Part shown: in pieces, positions 7,436-15,870 of the stretch
Layout of the letters: the number at the start of each line of letters is the position of its first letter
Numbering within the stretch: position 1 is the first letter of the stretch
Assembly (NCBI GenBank): GCA_024277285.1
Contig: JAJRVM010000254.1
Coordinates: forward strand, 1-36,760
DNA length: 36,760 bases
Direction: 5' to 3'
Source: Planctomycetota bacterium
GTDB taxonomy: Bacteria > Planctomycetota > Planctomycetia > Pirellulales > Pirellulaceae
The notes under the pieces: generated by a model
What the model was told of the DNA's origin: nothing
Database searches by the model: none
Seen by the model: the letters and a program-made list of their open reading frames with translations, nothing else
Program-made: the position numbers and the translations under genes

Positions 7436-8626
7436 TCAAGGGGCGATGTGGCGTTGACACAGTATCGCGCGAACCGAACCGTTGCCTGGTGCAATGACGA
7501 GTGTGGCTTGGCGCGAGCCCTTCCCCTGCACTTTTCGTCGAACCACGTTGGGCTCGATTTTCACGCCTCGCTTCTTGACTTCCAATGGCCCAATGTCATG
7601 ACGGCGCAGCAGGGCACGTGACTTGCGCAGATCGAACGGGATACTATCAAGTATGGTGAAGCAATCGATCAAGGGGTCGTCGATGGGACCGTCCGACGTC
7701 AGATAGCAAGTAGTGGGGTCCAGTGCGCGCAAGCTGTGTTTCGCGGCAAGTGCGCCGGTCAACTGAGCGGCCAGGACGGCAGCGTGCGGTTCGAATAGAT
7801 AGCGACCTAGTGACGGCGCTGGCTCAATGGGAACGAAAGGCTGGCCGACCAACAGGTCGCTGCAGCGTTTGCGGTGGTTCACCACTGCGGCCGTGTGTTG
7901 TCCCGGGTGTCTGGCGAGCTCGCCAAACCAGACCACCTGTTGTTTGCACTCGCGCCGGCTGCCAATCCATTGGCGTTCGGCGTTTGCCTTCCACGACGGT
8001 GGAAGATCCGCAGCCGGTGCCGTCTTCAGAGCGGCGTGGGGCAATTGCCGTAACAACTGGTCAATGCGTGATGCGGGTGGCACGGCATAGTCGACGTGCG
8101 TCGTACGTTGGCCGCTCGGGCGACGGTCTGGGTCAATATGCCAAGCGGCGCACGGACGCAGATCGAAGGTGGCTGCATCCGTCACCTCCGCTCGACACGT
8201 CTGCAGGCCAAGAGCTTGGCAATTGGCTTCCGCCAGCAGTGCATGGACCGGGTCGAGGTCGACGCCCACCGTCGGTGCGTGTCGTGCGAGGCTGAAAAGG
8301 TCGCCACCTATCCCGCAGCAGAGGTCGGCGACCAATGCGTTGACGGGAAATCGTTGCGCCTTGTAATCGGCAATCCACTGATCGCTGGCCTGTTCTAACG
8401 CGCGTGGCGTAAAAAACAATCGCTTTGCCTCGTCAAACTTAACGGCGCCGCGTTGCCGTAGTTCCACGAGCTCCAGCACCAGGTGCGCACGCGATGCGGA
8501 TACCTGCTTGCGCAGCCGTCGTGTGCGTTGCAAGAGCGATCTGGAATCGTCCAAGAGAGAATCGTAACACGCGATTCCAGCTTCGCTAATCAGCCAGCGA
8601 TAATCGTCTAGTCTGTCGGTTGTCAT
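7436..8626 (-). CDS. Class I SAM-dependent methyltransferase with THUMP-like C-terminal domain
   Basis: A 396-residue protein. Residues 98-114 (ALVADLCCGIGGDLFSL region) are the SAM-binding motif I, followed by GVDLDP (about 121-126, acidic residue for the ribose) and a HIDPDRR motif (163-169) in the place of motif IV. Residues about 316-396 resemble the THUMP-like domain found at the end of this family, with basic KKRGVKIEP and LVIAPGNGSVRAILC. The first 90 residues are helical. THUMP-type domains bind RNA, so an RNA base or ribose methyltransferase is likely, but the target is unknown. It is first in the unit with the MoaD-like and AOR genes. Its ATG overlaps by 2 nt with the first possible start of the divergent 8694-9110 frame. 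Confidence 0.8.
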   Translation of the reverse strand: MTTDRLDDYRWLISEAGIACYDSLLDDSRSLLQRTRRLRKQVSASRAHLVLELVELRQRGAVKFDEAKRLFFTPRALEQASDQWIADYKAQRFPVNALVADLCCGIGGDLFSLARHAPTVGVDLDPVHALLAEANCQALGLQTCRAEVTDAATFDLRPCAAWHIDPDRRPSGQRTTHVDYAVPPASRIDQLLRQLPHAALKTAPAADLPPSWKANAERQWIGSRRECKQQVVWFGELARHPGQHTAAVVNHRKRCSDLLVGQPFVPIEPAPSLGRYLFEPHAAVLAAQLTGALAAKHSLRALDPTTCYLTSDGPIDDPLIDCFTILDSIPFDLRKSRALLRRHDIGPLEVKKRGVKIEPNVVRRKVQGKGSRQATLVIAPGNGSVRAILCQRHIAP

Positions 8627-8693
8627 GAATGAGCGGTTACCAAACGCGTTTGCACTCTTGCCATCGGCCCTGACAATAACGATGATAGGCAGT

Positions 8694-9110
8694 ATGTCTG
8701 ATCCCGGCTACCTATTGTCGATCTATCTCCATCTGGCTTCAGCAAGTCAGCGTCGCCGTCGTCCTCATACGCGCGATCGGCTGCTCTTATTGGCCGGGGC
8801 CGTTGCCACTCGCATGGGACTAGCTGCGATCGCGGCCAACTGTCGCCACCTGGTCCTCGCACATAATCCTAACCACTTGATCGGCCGGTATGAGTCGATC
8901 AGCCAGGCGTTACGCGAAGAGGACTTTTCGTGCCTTCTAAAGCAATTGCAGCGGCGTTATCCGCTGGAGCGCGCGGAACGCATGCTGCAGGCACTCGGCA
9001 TCGAATTGGGTAACGAACGGGCTGCCTATTATTCGGCACTCGAATATGCCGCCGCGCTGATGGGAACGACGCCCGAGCAACTGCAAGAACAGTTTGGTGC
9101 CGATTCGTAA
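8694..9110 (+). CDS. Conserved-looking hypothetical protein, helical
   Basis: A protein of 138 residues from the ATG at 8694, or 142 from 8682. Earlier ATGs reach back to 8625 and would overlap the methyltransferase start, and none has a clear ribosome binding site. The sequence is mostly helical, with basic SQRRRRPHTRDR near the N-terminus and later NPNHLIGRYESI and RYPLERAERMLQALGIE. No known domain is recognised and no signal or membrane segment is seen. It is divergent from the AOR operon, so the two may share a control region. Confidence 0.55.
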   Translation: MSDPGYLLSIYLHLASASQRRRRPHTRDRLLLLAGAVATRMGLAAIAANCRHLVLAHNPNHLIGRYESISQALREEDFSCLLKQLQRRYPLERAERMLQALGIELGNERAAYYSALEYAAALMGTTPEQLQEQFGADS

Positions 9111-9570
9111 CCGTTCGAATGCATACCAGGCTTCCACCGGGCTTGTCCCGGTCGGAGCCCGCAACTGGTCGGCTACCGCCGCCCCAGAAGCAGATTCATC
9201 CTGTTCTATTCTCCGAGCAGTGCAAGTGAACGGCTAATGATCAATCGGTTTCGGGTCCGTTGCAGAACAAGCGTTTGAACCAGGTTGTTTGGGTAGCGCC
9301 GGTTGTGCGGATGGGGTGGCGCGTGCGATCCTTCGCGGTTAACGTACGCCGCTTACGTTTTCTTTTGGCTGGGCAATCTGCTCCAGACACGGGATGATTT
9401 CGCAAGTCGTCGATCGCTCTTTCCGATGCAAAGAGAAGCCTTCTGCCTGTATTCGCTCCCTCAGCGGTTTGTGCATGATCAATTGCATTGAATGACACGC
9501 AGGTGCGCGGAGGCGTTTGGGCCTAGTGGAGCATGGGGGATTGGTTGCACGTTGAATGTGGAGTCAAGTT
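9111..9570. other. Intergenic region with one CTTGT-loop hairpin
   Basis: The region contains a hairpin repeat at 9136-9177, a gtgaacggct motif near 9228 and no convincing gene. An 85-residue Arg/Lys/Thr-rich frame on the minus strand (9241-9498) has no ribosome binding site or family features and is left out. Confidence 0.5.
9136..9177 (+). repeat. CTTGT-loop hairpin with conserved tail
   Basis: accggg/cccggt with loop cttgt (9136-9152) is followed by a tail ending ctggtcggctacc. The loop and tail match the hairpins at 15871-16098 and 23972-24013, while the stem bases differ but still pair. Confidence 0.65.
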
Positions 9571-10320
9571 ATGATCGGGCTGATACGTCGATTCTATTTT
9601 GTGGTGCTGTTAACGCTCAGTGTGGCCGTACCGTACGCGATGTTCAGCGATACCAGTGGCGAGCTGCAGCAGAAGATTCGTGGTATGTTCGCCAGCAGAT
9701 CACAGGCGGATGAACTTGAACTGATCGAGGGGATTGATTACCCCGTGGTCAACCAGTTGCTTGCCAAGCAGCAACAACTGGTGGCTACCAGCCCTGCTGC
9801 CGCCACGGTTGCGTCGGGATTGACGCCGACCGTAACACTTGCCGGGATCCTGCGGTTCGACGTCAATCCCCGCTGGGTCACCCAATACTGGCCTCATGTC
9901 GCGACAACGCGCAGTGAAAATGGCTTGGAAGGGCTGCGTGTTCCTGTCATCACTGGCACTCACCCGCAAGACGTTGTTGGATCAATTACCTACTATTTTG
10001 ACAAACAACAGCGCGTTCAGCGATTGGCAATGGACGGTACGATGGGGGACGATCGGCAGATGGTGGCGGCGGTAACCAAAGTGTTCAAGCTGAAACCGGA
10101 GCCTTCGGCTGGGCCTGGAGTATTCGTTTCAAAGTGGAATGGTGATCTGGTCAGTGCCTGGTGGATTCGGCGAATGCCGGTCGTTCACACGAGGGCTGGC
10201 GGGCAATACGAGTTTGTCTTGGAGATAAACCGCCCTGGCACGGGGGGCCTGAGTCCCCGTTTGATCAGCCAGTTCCGAAACGCTCACGCAAGCCTCAATG
10301 GGACGAACCTGGTCCGTTAG
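9571..10320 (+). CDS. Membrane-anchored or exported hypothetical protein
   Basis: A 249-residue protein from the ATG at 9571, chosen because GGAG lies 7 nt upstream; an ATG at 9556 lacks this. An N-terminal signal anchor (IRRFYFVVLLTLSVAVPYAMF) is followed by a soluble part with LAGILRFDVNPRWVTQYWP, then GLRVPVITGTHPQDVVGSIT and YYFDKQQRVQRLAMDG, and near the end QYEFVLEINRPG. It resembles planctomycete-restricted hypothetical proteins; I cannot name a domain with certainty. Function is unknown. It is separated by 78 bp from the convergent GNAT gene. Confidence 0.7.
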   Translation: MIGLIRRFYFVVLLTLSVAVPYAMFSDTSGELQQKIRGMFASRSQADELELIEGIDYPVVNQLLAKQQQLVATSPAAATVASGLTPTVTLAGILRFDVNPRWVTQYWPHVATTRSENGLEGLRVPVITGTHPQDVVGSITYYFDKQQRVQRLAMDGTMGDDRQMVAAVTKVFKLKPEPSAGPGVFVSKWNGDLVSAWWIRRMPVVHTRAGGQYEFVLEINRPGTGGLSPRLISQFRNAHASLNGTNLVR

Positions 10321-10398
10321 CCAGGACGGATACAGCGGGAGCAGCCAGCACGGCAAAGCGCGAAGATTCTCAAACTGGGATCCACTATCTGGGATCCA

Positions 10399-11397
10399 CT
10401 ATGCCAACTCAAACAGCTCGCAATCGTAATTCCGTTCTCCAATTCGGTAATGATCTGGAAGCGTTGCAATCCGAGTGAACCCAAGCTGCAGCAACAGTGC
10501 ACGCTTGGAGGCATCGACGCTCATGGCGTACACTTTCTCGATACCCATTTCGCGGCCCGCTTGCAGGCAATGGTCGGCTAATCGAGTCGTGTGAGCAGAG
10601 GCCTGGAGGCAGGTATAGATGTCGAACAGTCCAACGTGTGCCTGATGGGAAAACGGGTCGCCAAAGAGTGACGCGGCACCGACGATCGTTTGGTCGTTAT
10701 CGAGGACGGAGCAAGTGCCTCGCTGCTGCCTGATTGCCTCGATCGATTCGATAAACGCTAACTCCGCCTCGAGGCCGAATCCGATGCGTTGCGCACGGTC
10801 CTTGAGCAACGTGTCGTGCGCGGCGTTGTAGAGTAGGCTGTATTGTGGCAGGTCGCTACAGGAGAGTGTTCGGAGCGTGATTCGACCGGTGACAAGCCAA
10901 TTGTCGAGCCGGCTTTCTGGTGCTTCCACTCGGAGCATGTACCAGTCTTGATCGTGATAGGCTGGTTGCGAAAAGACGTTTTCGAAACCAAGTTGTTCAT
11001 AGAGCGGGATCGTAAAAGGTGTGGACGTGAATAACTGCATGAGTGTCCCGCCACGCCTATCGAACTCGGCCAAGGCCGCCGTTAGCAACTGCTTGGAAAC
11101 GCCCCGGCGGCGTGCATCGGGGTGGGTGTAGACATGTCCGATCAGTCCGAGTCGCGGGTCGACCGCTGCCACGGTGTACCAGACATGCCCTACCATGCGG
11201 TTATCGTCGCGCGCCACGAAGTAGTGATCTTCGGCGCCGTCGAGTGCGCCGCGCAGGCGGCGGCGAAGGTCGCCAACCCAAGGTTCGCCTTTGTGTCCAA
11301 GCAAGGCGATCAGGTCATTGGCAACGGCTGAGGCCAGCGGCGCCTGGTAGTGGTCTGTCTTGAACGAGTCGAGTTCGGTCGATTGGCTTGGAGCCAT
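10399..11397 (-). CDS. Tandem-domain GNAT family N-acetyltransferase
   Basis: A 332-residue protein from the ATG at 11397, which has AGGAGA 8 nt upstream; the longer frame to 11463 would run into the preceding gene. The first GNAT domain (about residues 1-155) carries the acetyl-CoA pyrophosphate loop in VYTHPDARRRGVSKQLL and ends with the typical YEQLGFENV. The second half (about 170-332) repeats the fold more weakly and ends LLQLGFTRIATLPDHY. Members transfer an acetyl group from acetyl-CoA to an amine. The substrate is unknown. It is the last gene of the symporter operon, starting 11 bp after the small membrane protein. Confidence 0.8.
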   Translation of the reverse strand: MAPSQSTELDSFKTDHYQAPLASAVANDLIALLGHKGEPWVGDLRRRLRGALDGAEDHYFVARDDNRMVGHVWYTVAAVDPRLGLIGHVYTHPDARRRGVSKQLLTAALAEFDRRGGTLMQLFTSTPFTIPLYEQLGFENVFSQPAYHDQDWYMLRVEAPESRLDNWLVTGRITLRTLSCSDLPQYSLLYNAAHDTLLKDRAQRIGFGLEAELAFIESIEAIRQQRGTCSVLDNDQTIVGAASLFGDPFSHQAHVGLFDIYTCLQASAHTTRLADHCLQAGREMGIEKVYAMSVDASKRALLLQLGFTRIATLPDHYRIGERNYDCELFELA

Positions 11398-11408
11398 GTT
11401 TGCGTCTC

Positions 11409-11660
11409 CTAACCAAACCGCCAATAGATCACGATTTGTATCAGGCAGATGACCATCGCCCACACCCGCACGTTACGCCACCAAGGAGGACTCTGCGCGA
11501 CATGCCCAACGAGTCGGCGTGGCATAACGATCAGCCAGATCAGGACCGAAACCAGCGCGCCGACGAAGGCCCACTTGCCGTCGAATGCCGACAGTGTCAG
11601 CCATGCACCTGTTACCGTGTCCGCAGGCAGCCATCGCCCAAGGTCAAGTAATGTTGGCAT
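11409..11660 (-). CDS. Small two-helix membrane protein coupled to the symporter
   Basis: An 83-residue protein. Its ATG overlaps the symporter stop by one base (TGATG), and GGAG lies within the symporter's last codons, so translation is coupled. Two membrane segments are seen at about residues 31-47 and 63-80, joined by a basic, Pro/Trp-rich loop (MPRRLVGHVAQSPPWWRNVR). No family is recognised. The coupling suggests an accessory subunit of the symporter, but this is inference. Confidence 0.75.
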   Translation of the reverse strand: MPTLLDLGRWLPADTVTGAWLTLSAFDGKWAFVGALVSVLIWLIVMPRRLVGHVAQSPPWWRNVRVWAMVICLIQIVIYWRFG

Positions 11661-13228
11661 CAGGAGGTCTCCTTCTCGGTTGGAATCCAACATACGAGTC
11701 CGCGGAGTCGCTCTTCGTCAAAAGGCCTCGTGACCAAGCTGACGGCTACCGTACTGACGAATGCCGCGGCAAACGACCACCATGCGACCCACAGGAACGA
11801 CGTGGCTCCGTCCCAGCCAAGCAATTGACGGTGGAATTGAACGGCTGCGGCCGTGCCGACACCGATCAACATGCCGGCTAGACCACCCCACTGCGTGGTG
11901 CGGCGCCAGAGCATGCCGAGCAACAAGAGTGCCAGCAGTGACCCTTGGAAAAAAGAGAGAAACGTCTGGAATGCATCAAAAACCGACTCGAACCAATGGT
12001 CAACTAAATAGCTGGCACCTGCTCCGAAGAGGATGAAAACGACGACCAACCATCTTCCCAGAACCAAACACTGGCGATCGGTCGCTTCGGGGTTGATCAA
12101 AGGGCGATAGATGTCGTTTACCAACAAGGTGCTGGCCGAGTTGACATACGAGTCGAGATTCGACAGCACGCCCGCTAAGAACGCGCCGACGACCAGTCCC
12201 AATACGCCGCTGGGCAACAGTGTGACGACCAGGTAGGGAAGCACCAGATTGCCGTCCCAATTGCCGTCGGGAGTGGCCAGGTTACCATTGAGAAACGGGA
12301 TTCCCAGTTGATCGCGGAATAGCGCCAAGGCGATCAGGCCGGGAATGACCAACAACAGTGGGAAGAACATCTTGATCGCCGCGCACAGCACGTAGGCGGC
12401 GCGCGCATCGTTCTCGCTGCGCGTTCCGAAATTCCGCTGGACGATCGCCTGGTTGCCGATCCAGTACGACGGGCCGAGGACCAGGCAGAGCCCCAAGAAG
12501 ACCGCGGGCCATGAGTATTTCGGATGGTCGACCGGTGGCACAAGGGAGAAATGATCGGCGGTCCAGCCAAGGTCAGCTGACTGGATCGATTGCTGCATGG
12601 CCGTCCAACCGCCGGCTCGGTCCAACCCGATCAGGCAAATCAGCGTCGCACCGATGATTAGAACGACGCAAGAGAATGCGTCGGTGACGACCACCGCTTT
12701 CAATCCACCTACGGTCGTGTAAACGCCGACGATCAACGCGGTGATACCGACCGAAAAGGCGAACTCCCACCCTAACAGAATCTTGAACATGGCCGCAGCG
12801 CTGACGAAGATCGTGCCGAGCGTGCCGACCATGAATAAGGTCCAGGCGATGGCGAAGAACCTGCGGACGTGCTGGTTGTAACGGCGACCAAGGTACTCGG
12901 GGATCGTGTAGATTCCGGCCATCCAGAAGAATGGCATGAACAGAAACGCGGCAATCAATACCGCCAGACTGCAGCCAATAAAGTCGAAGTTCATCATCAC
13001 CGCGCCGTAACGATACGAATCAGCAGCCACGCCGATCATGTCCTTGGCGCCAATGTCTGACACGACCAACGACATCGCTACGGCCCACCATGGGAGTGAT
13101 TTGCCAGCCAGGAAGAAGTCCTTGGTCGACTTCACGCCGCGGCTCATCCACAAACCCAACGCGACAACTGCCACCAAGTAGGCGACGACCAGCGCCGTGT
13201 CCAATCGTCCCAGTTCCGCTACATGCAT
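11660..13228 (-). CDS. Sodium:solute symporter (SSS family)
   Basis: A 522-residue protein from the ATG at 13228, preceded by GAGGG about 10 nt upstream. It has about 13-14 membrane segments. The family signature near the N-terminus is clear: FLAGKSLPWWAVAMSLVVSD, then GAKDMIGVAADSYRYG. A loop PEYLGRRYNQHVRRFFA and a later segment GLVVGAFLAGVLSNLDSYVN match SSS members of the sugar or inositol type. It would drive uptake of a small solute with sodium. The divergent alpha-galactosidase gene makes a sugar such as galactose a reasonable guess. It heads an operon with the 83-residue membrane protein and the GNAT protein. Confidence 0.9.
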   Translation of the reverse strand: MHVAELGRLDTALVVAYLVAVVALGLWMSRGVKSTKDFFLAGKSLPWWAVAMSLVVSDIGAKDMIGVAADSYRYGAVMMNFDFIGCSLAVLIAAFLFMPFFWMAGIYTIPEYLGRRYNQHVRRFFAIAWTLFMVGTLGTIFVSAAAMFKILLGWEFAFSVGITALIVGVYTTVGGLKAVVVTDAFSCVVLIIGATLICLIGLDRAGGWTAMQQSIQSADLGWTADHFSLVPPVDHPKYSWPAVFLGLCLVLGPSYWIGNQAIVQRNFGTRSENDARAAYVLCAAIKMFFPLLLVIPGLIALALFRDQLGIPFLNGNLATPDGNWDGNLVLPYLVVTLLPSGVLGLVVGAFLAGVLSNLDSYVNSASTLLVNDIYRPLINPEATDRQCLVLGRWLVVVFILFGAGASYLVDHWFESVFDAFQTFLSFFQGSLLALLLLGMLWRRTTQWGGLAGMLIGVGTAAAVQFHRQLLGWDGATSFLWVAWWSFAAAFVSTVAVSLVTRPFDEERLRGLVCWIPTEKETS

Positions 13229-13685
13229 CGGTACTTGTCCCTCATGTCCGAGCTGGAATGCTATCAATGGACCCAGTCTACGTTGCCGCACGTGGTGAAT
13301 CGTCGGTGCAGGGGCAATGGGGTTGCCATCTCGCGCGATAAGCAGTGCAGTCCAACTAAACTATGCTACCTGGCGCACGGATGCAATCAGGGAGCAATGC
13401 TTGTTAGTAAACCGCCTTGATTCGGGCGGGAGAACTGGCACAATGATAAGACCGTGGTGGAGAACGAGGATGCGCGCCTTGGCGGATGCTGGACGCGTTT
13501 CCGGAGTCGTGCACCGCTGACGTGGCGGCTCAGGGCACGGCGTGTTGTGGGGTTTCACGGCACGGAGTGCCGGGCGCCGGTTTTTCTCTTGCGGCACGCA
13601 ATACCGTGCCACTGTGTTTCTTTCACGGCACGGAGTGCCGTGCCACACTGCGTCGTTTCAGGGCCGTACTTTTGGAGATCGCACT
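13229..13685. other. Divergent intergenic region between symporter and alpha-galactosidase
   Basis: It must contain promoters for both units, but no convincing -35/-10 pair stands out. Its second half (13556-13642) is occupied by palindromic repeats. The alpha-galactosidase frame stays open through these repeats, which makes a false N-terminal extension of 48 residues. Confidence 0.6.
13556..13642. repeat. Cluster of CACGGCAC-GGA-GTGCCGTG palindromes
   Basis: One nearly complete palindrome lies at 13556-13573, a degenerate one (ggcacg/cgtgcc, 13593-13610) follows, and a perfect 19-bp copy lies at 13624-13642. They are reverse-strand versions of the repeats at 4805-4856, including the shared flank cgcagtgt on the opposite strand. 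Confidence 0.75.
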
Positions 13686-15677
13686 ATGGTTTGTATGCAC
13701 CGGTTTCTTGGGGTTGTTGTTTGTGCACTGTCCGTTTGGTGTGCGGTGACATCCCGCAGTGGGGCGGAAGATGTGCCGCTCGGATCACTTGATGTCAGGA
13801 AAATGACATCCGGGTGGGGCCAGCCGATGGCCAATCGTTCGGTCCAGGACCAGCCCCTGGCGATCGCCGGCCGCAAGTTTCAGCATGGCGTAGGAACGCA
13901 TGCGCCCAGCGCGATGTGGATTGATCTGAAAGGGGGCGTCAAACGGTTTACGGCGTGGGTTGGTGTCGATGACGAAGTCGGTACGAGTCCAGGAAGTGTT
14001 GAGTTTCGCATCGTGGCGGATGACAAAAACGTTTTTCGCAGTGGGATTATGAAAGCCGGCGACCCGGCAAAGCGTGTCGATGTTGACATCACGGGCAAAA
14101 AACTCTTGCTGCTGGTTGTGCGTGACGCTCGGGATGGCATCGGTTTTGACCATGCCGACTGGGCCGATGCCGCGTTCGAGACAAGTGGAGACAAGCCAGT
14201 TGCCATCGATGCACCGCCCGTTCCGAAAGAGCCGAAAGTGATTCTCACTCCCAAGCCCGGTCCCGCCCCCAAGCTGAACGGCCCGCGTCTGTTCGGCGAG
14301 CGACCGGGACGCCCGTTCATCTATCGCATTCCGTGTACCGGCACGCGGCCGATCAAGTTTGCCGTCGAAGGATTGCCGCCCGGCCTTGAACTTGACGCGA
14401 AGGCGGGGATTATTCGAGGACGCGTGCCAAAGAAGGCCGGGCGCTATCGGACGACAATCCAAGCCGAGAATGCGGCGGGGGAAGGTCAAAAAGAATTCAC
14501 CATTGTGGTTGGTGACACCCTCGCACTCACACCGCCCATGGGGTGGAACAGCTGGTATATACACTATCACCGTGTTACCGAAAAACACATGCGTGCGGCA
14601 GCGGACGTCATGATCCAGTCGGGGATGGCGGACTACGGCTATATGTATGTGAACATCGACGACTGCTGGATGAAGCAAAAAGGGGATACGCCCTATCGTG
14701 ACACGACTGGGGCAGTACTGACGAACTCGAAGTTCCCCGACATCAAGGGAATGGTTGACCATATTCATACAAAAGGACTTCGCGCCGGGACCTACATCTC
14801 GCCCGGACCATGGACCTGTGCGGGGTATGTCGGTTCGTACCAACACGAATTGGTGGACGCGAAACAGTTTGCCGAGTGGGGTTTTGATTTTCTGAAATAC
14901 GACTGGTGCTCGTACGGTGGTGTGGCAAGCGGGGAAGGACGCGACCGGCTGATGCGACCCTACACGAAGATGGGGACGATCCTCAAGTCGCTCGATCGCT
15001 ACCTTGTTTTCAATCTGTGCCAGTACGGTATGGGTGACGTGTGGCAATGGGGCGGTGAAGTGGGAGGGCATTGTTGGCGTACAACAGGCGATTTGGGACT
15101 GGCACGCAACCGTGAATTGCCCGGATTCTATTCGATCGGATTGGCTAACGCTCAGCATTGGAAATATGCCAAGCCGGGCCAATGGAACGATCCCGATTAC
15201 ATCTTGATCGGCTGGGTTGGGGCCGCACGTGGTCAGACAGTCGGGCACCCCACTACTTTGACGGGCAATGAACAGTATTCCTACATGTCGATGTGGTGCC
15301 TCATGGCCGCTCCGCTTATTTTCTCGGGTGATATGGCCAAACTGGACGAGTTCACTCTGAATGTGCTTTGCAATGCGGAAGTGATTGCCGTCGATCAGGA
15401 CGAACTGGGCAAGCAAGCGCGCGTCGTGCGCCGCGATGATGGCGCGTCGCTGGTGATGGTCAAGCCGCTGAAAGATGGTTCGTTGGCCGTGGGGATTTTC
15501 AATCTCGCTGCCAAGGAGCGGAAGATTGCCGTGTCATGGTCGGAACTGGAGTTGGCGGGCCCACAGCGTGTGCGCGACCTGTGGCGTCAAAAGGACCTTA
15601 ACGTGTTCACGGACCAATTCACAACGATCGTGCCACGCCACGGTGTAACGATGGTCAGAATATGGCCCGCGCCGTAG
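13686..15677 (+). CDS. Secreted NPCBM-domain alpha-galactosidase (GH27)
   Basis: A 663-residue protein from the ATG at 13686, with GGAG 8 nt upstream and a signal peptide right after it (FLGVVVCALSVWCAV). Residues about 25-170 form an NPCBM carbohydrate-binding domain, and about 195-280 an Ig-like putative-binding domain (GLPPGLELDAKAGIIRG). The GH27 barrel begins at MGWNSW (285). Asp406 in KYDWCSYGG is the expected nucleophile, and Asp469 in WRTTGDLG is the likely acid/base. The NIDDCW motif also fits. A C-terminal beta domain closes the protein. It would release terminal alpha-galactose outside the cytoplasm. The divergent symporter may take up the product. Close GH27 relatives with other specificity, such as beta-L-arabinopyranosidase, cannot be excluded. 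Confidence 0.9.
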   Translation: MVCMHRFLGVVVCALSVWCAVTSRSGAEDVPLGSLDVRKMTSGWGQPMANRSVQDQPLAIAGRKFQHGVGTHAPSAMWIDLKGGVKRFTAWVGVDDEVGTSPGSVEFRIVADDKNVFRSGIMKAGDPAKRVDVDITGKKLLLLVVRDARDGIGFDHADWADAAFETSGDKPVAIDAPPVPKEPKVILTPKPGPAPKLNGPRLFGERPGRPFIYRIPCTGTRPIKFAVEGLPPGLELDAKAGIIRGRVPKKAGRYRTTIQAENAAGEGQKEFTIVVGDTLALTPPMGWNSWYIHYHRVTEKHMRAAADVMIQSGMADYGYMYVNIDDCWMKQKGDTPYRDTTGAVLTNSKFPDIKGMVDHIHTKGLRAGTYISPGPWTCAGYVGSYQHELVDAKQFAEWGFDFLKYDWCSYGGVASGEGRDRLMRPYTKMGTILKSLDRYLVFNLCQYGMGDVWQWGGEVGGHCWRTTGDLGLARNRELPGFYSIGLANAQHWKYAKPGQWNDPDYILIGWVGAARGQTVGHPTTLTGNEQYSYMSMWCLMAAPLIFSGDMAKLDEFTLNVLCNAEVIAVDQDELGKQARVVRRDDGASLVMVKPLKDGSLAVGIFNLAAKERKIAVSWSELELAGPQRVRDLWRQKDLNVFTDQFTTIVPRHGVTMVRIWPAP

Positions 15678-15692
15678 AACTTGCGCGGCCGT

Positions 15693-15798
15693 CCTAGGCT
15701 TTGTCTCAAAACGTCTTTTCGCGCGGCAAAGCCATGCCATTTTCAGCAGATTACGCGAAACGCAAGGTGGTAAATACGAGTTTTGAGACGAAGCCTAG
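15693..15798. mobile_element. MITE-like inverted-repeat element
   Basis: The ends form inverted arms of about 21 bp: ctaggctttgtctcaaaac at 15694 and the complement of gttttgagacgaagcctag ending at 15798. The 62-bp centre contains a second pair, ttcgcg/cgcgaa. CTAG sits at both outer edges and could be a target duplication. There is no reading frame. The ends resemble transposase-type terminal repeats, so this is probably a non-autonomous insertion just after the alpha-galactosidase stop. Confidence 0.6.
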
Positions 15799-15870
15799 TA
15801 TGAGGGCGTGATCGGCACATTCAGGAAGAGGACCGCTCTTCAACGCGGATCGACGCTGATGAAAAGGTCC

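Noticed and set aside
9241..9498. 85-codon basic frame on the minus strand
   Set aside because: No ribosome binding site, unusual composition and no recognisable domain.
13542..13685. 48-residue N-terminal extension of the alpha-galactosidase
   Set aside because: It is translated palindromic repeat DNA, and the signal peptide begins right after the ATG at 13686.
13785..15416. 543-codon frame antisense to the alpha-galactosidase gene
   Set aside because: It lies entirely opposite a well-supported GH27 enzyme, and its composition (Arg/His/Pro/Cys-rich) and lack of family features show it is a shadow of codon bias.
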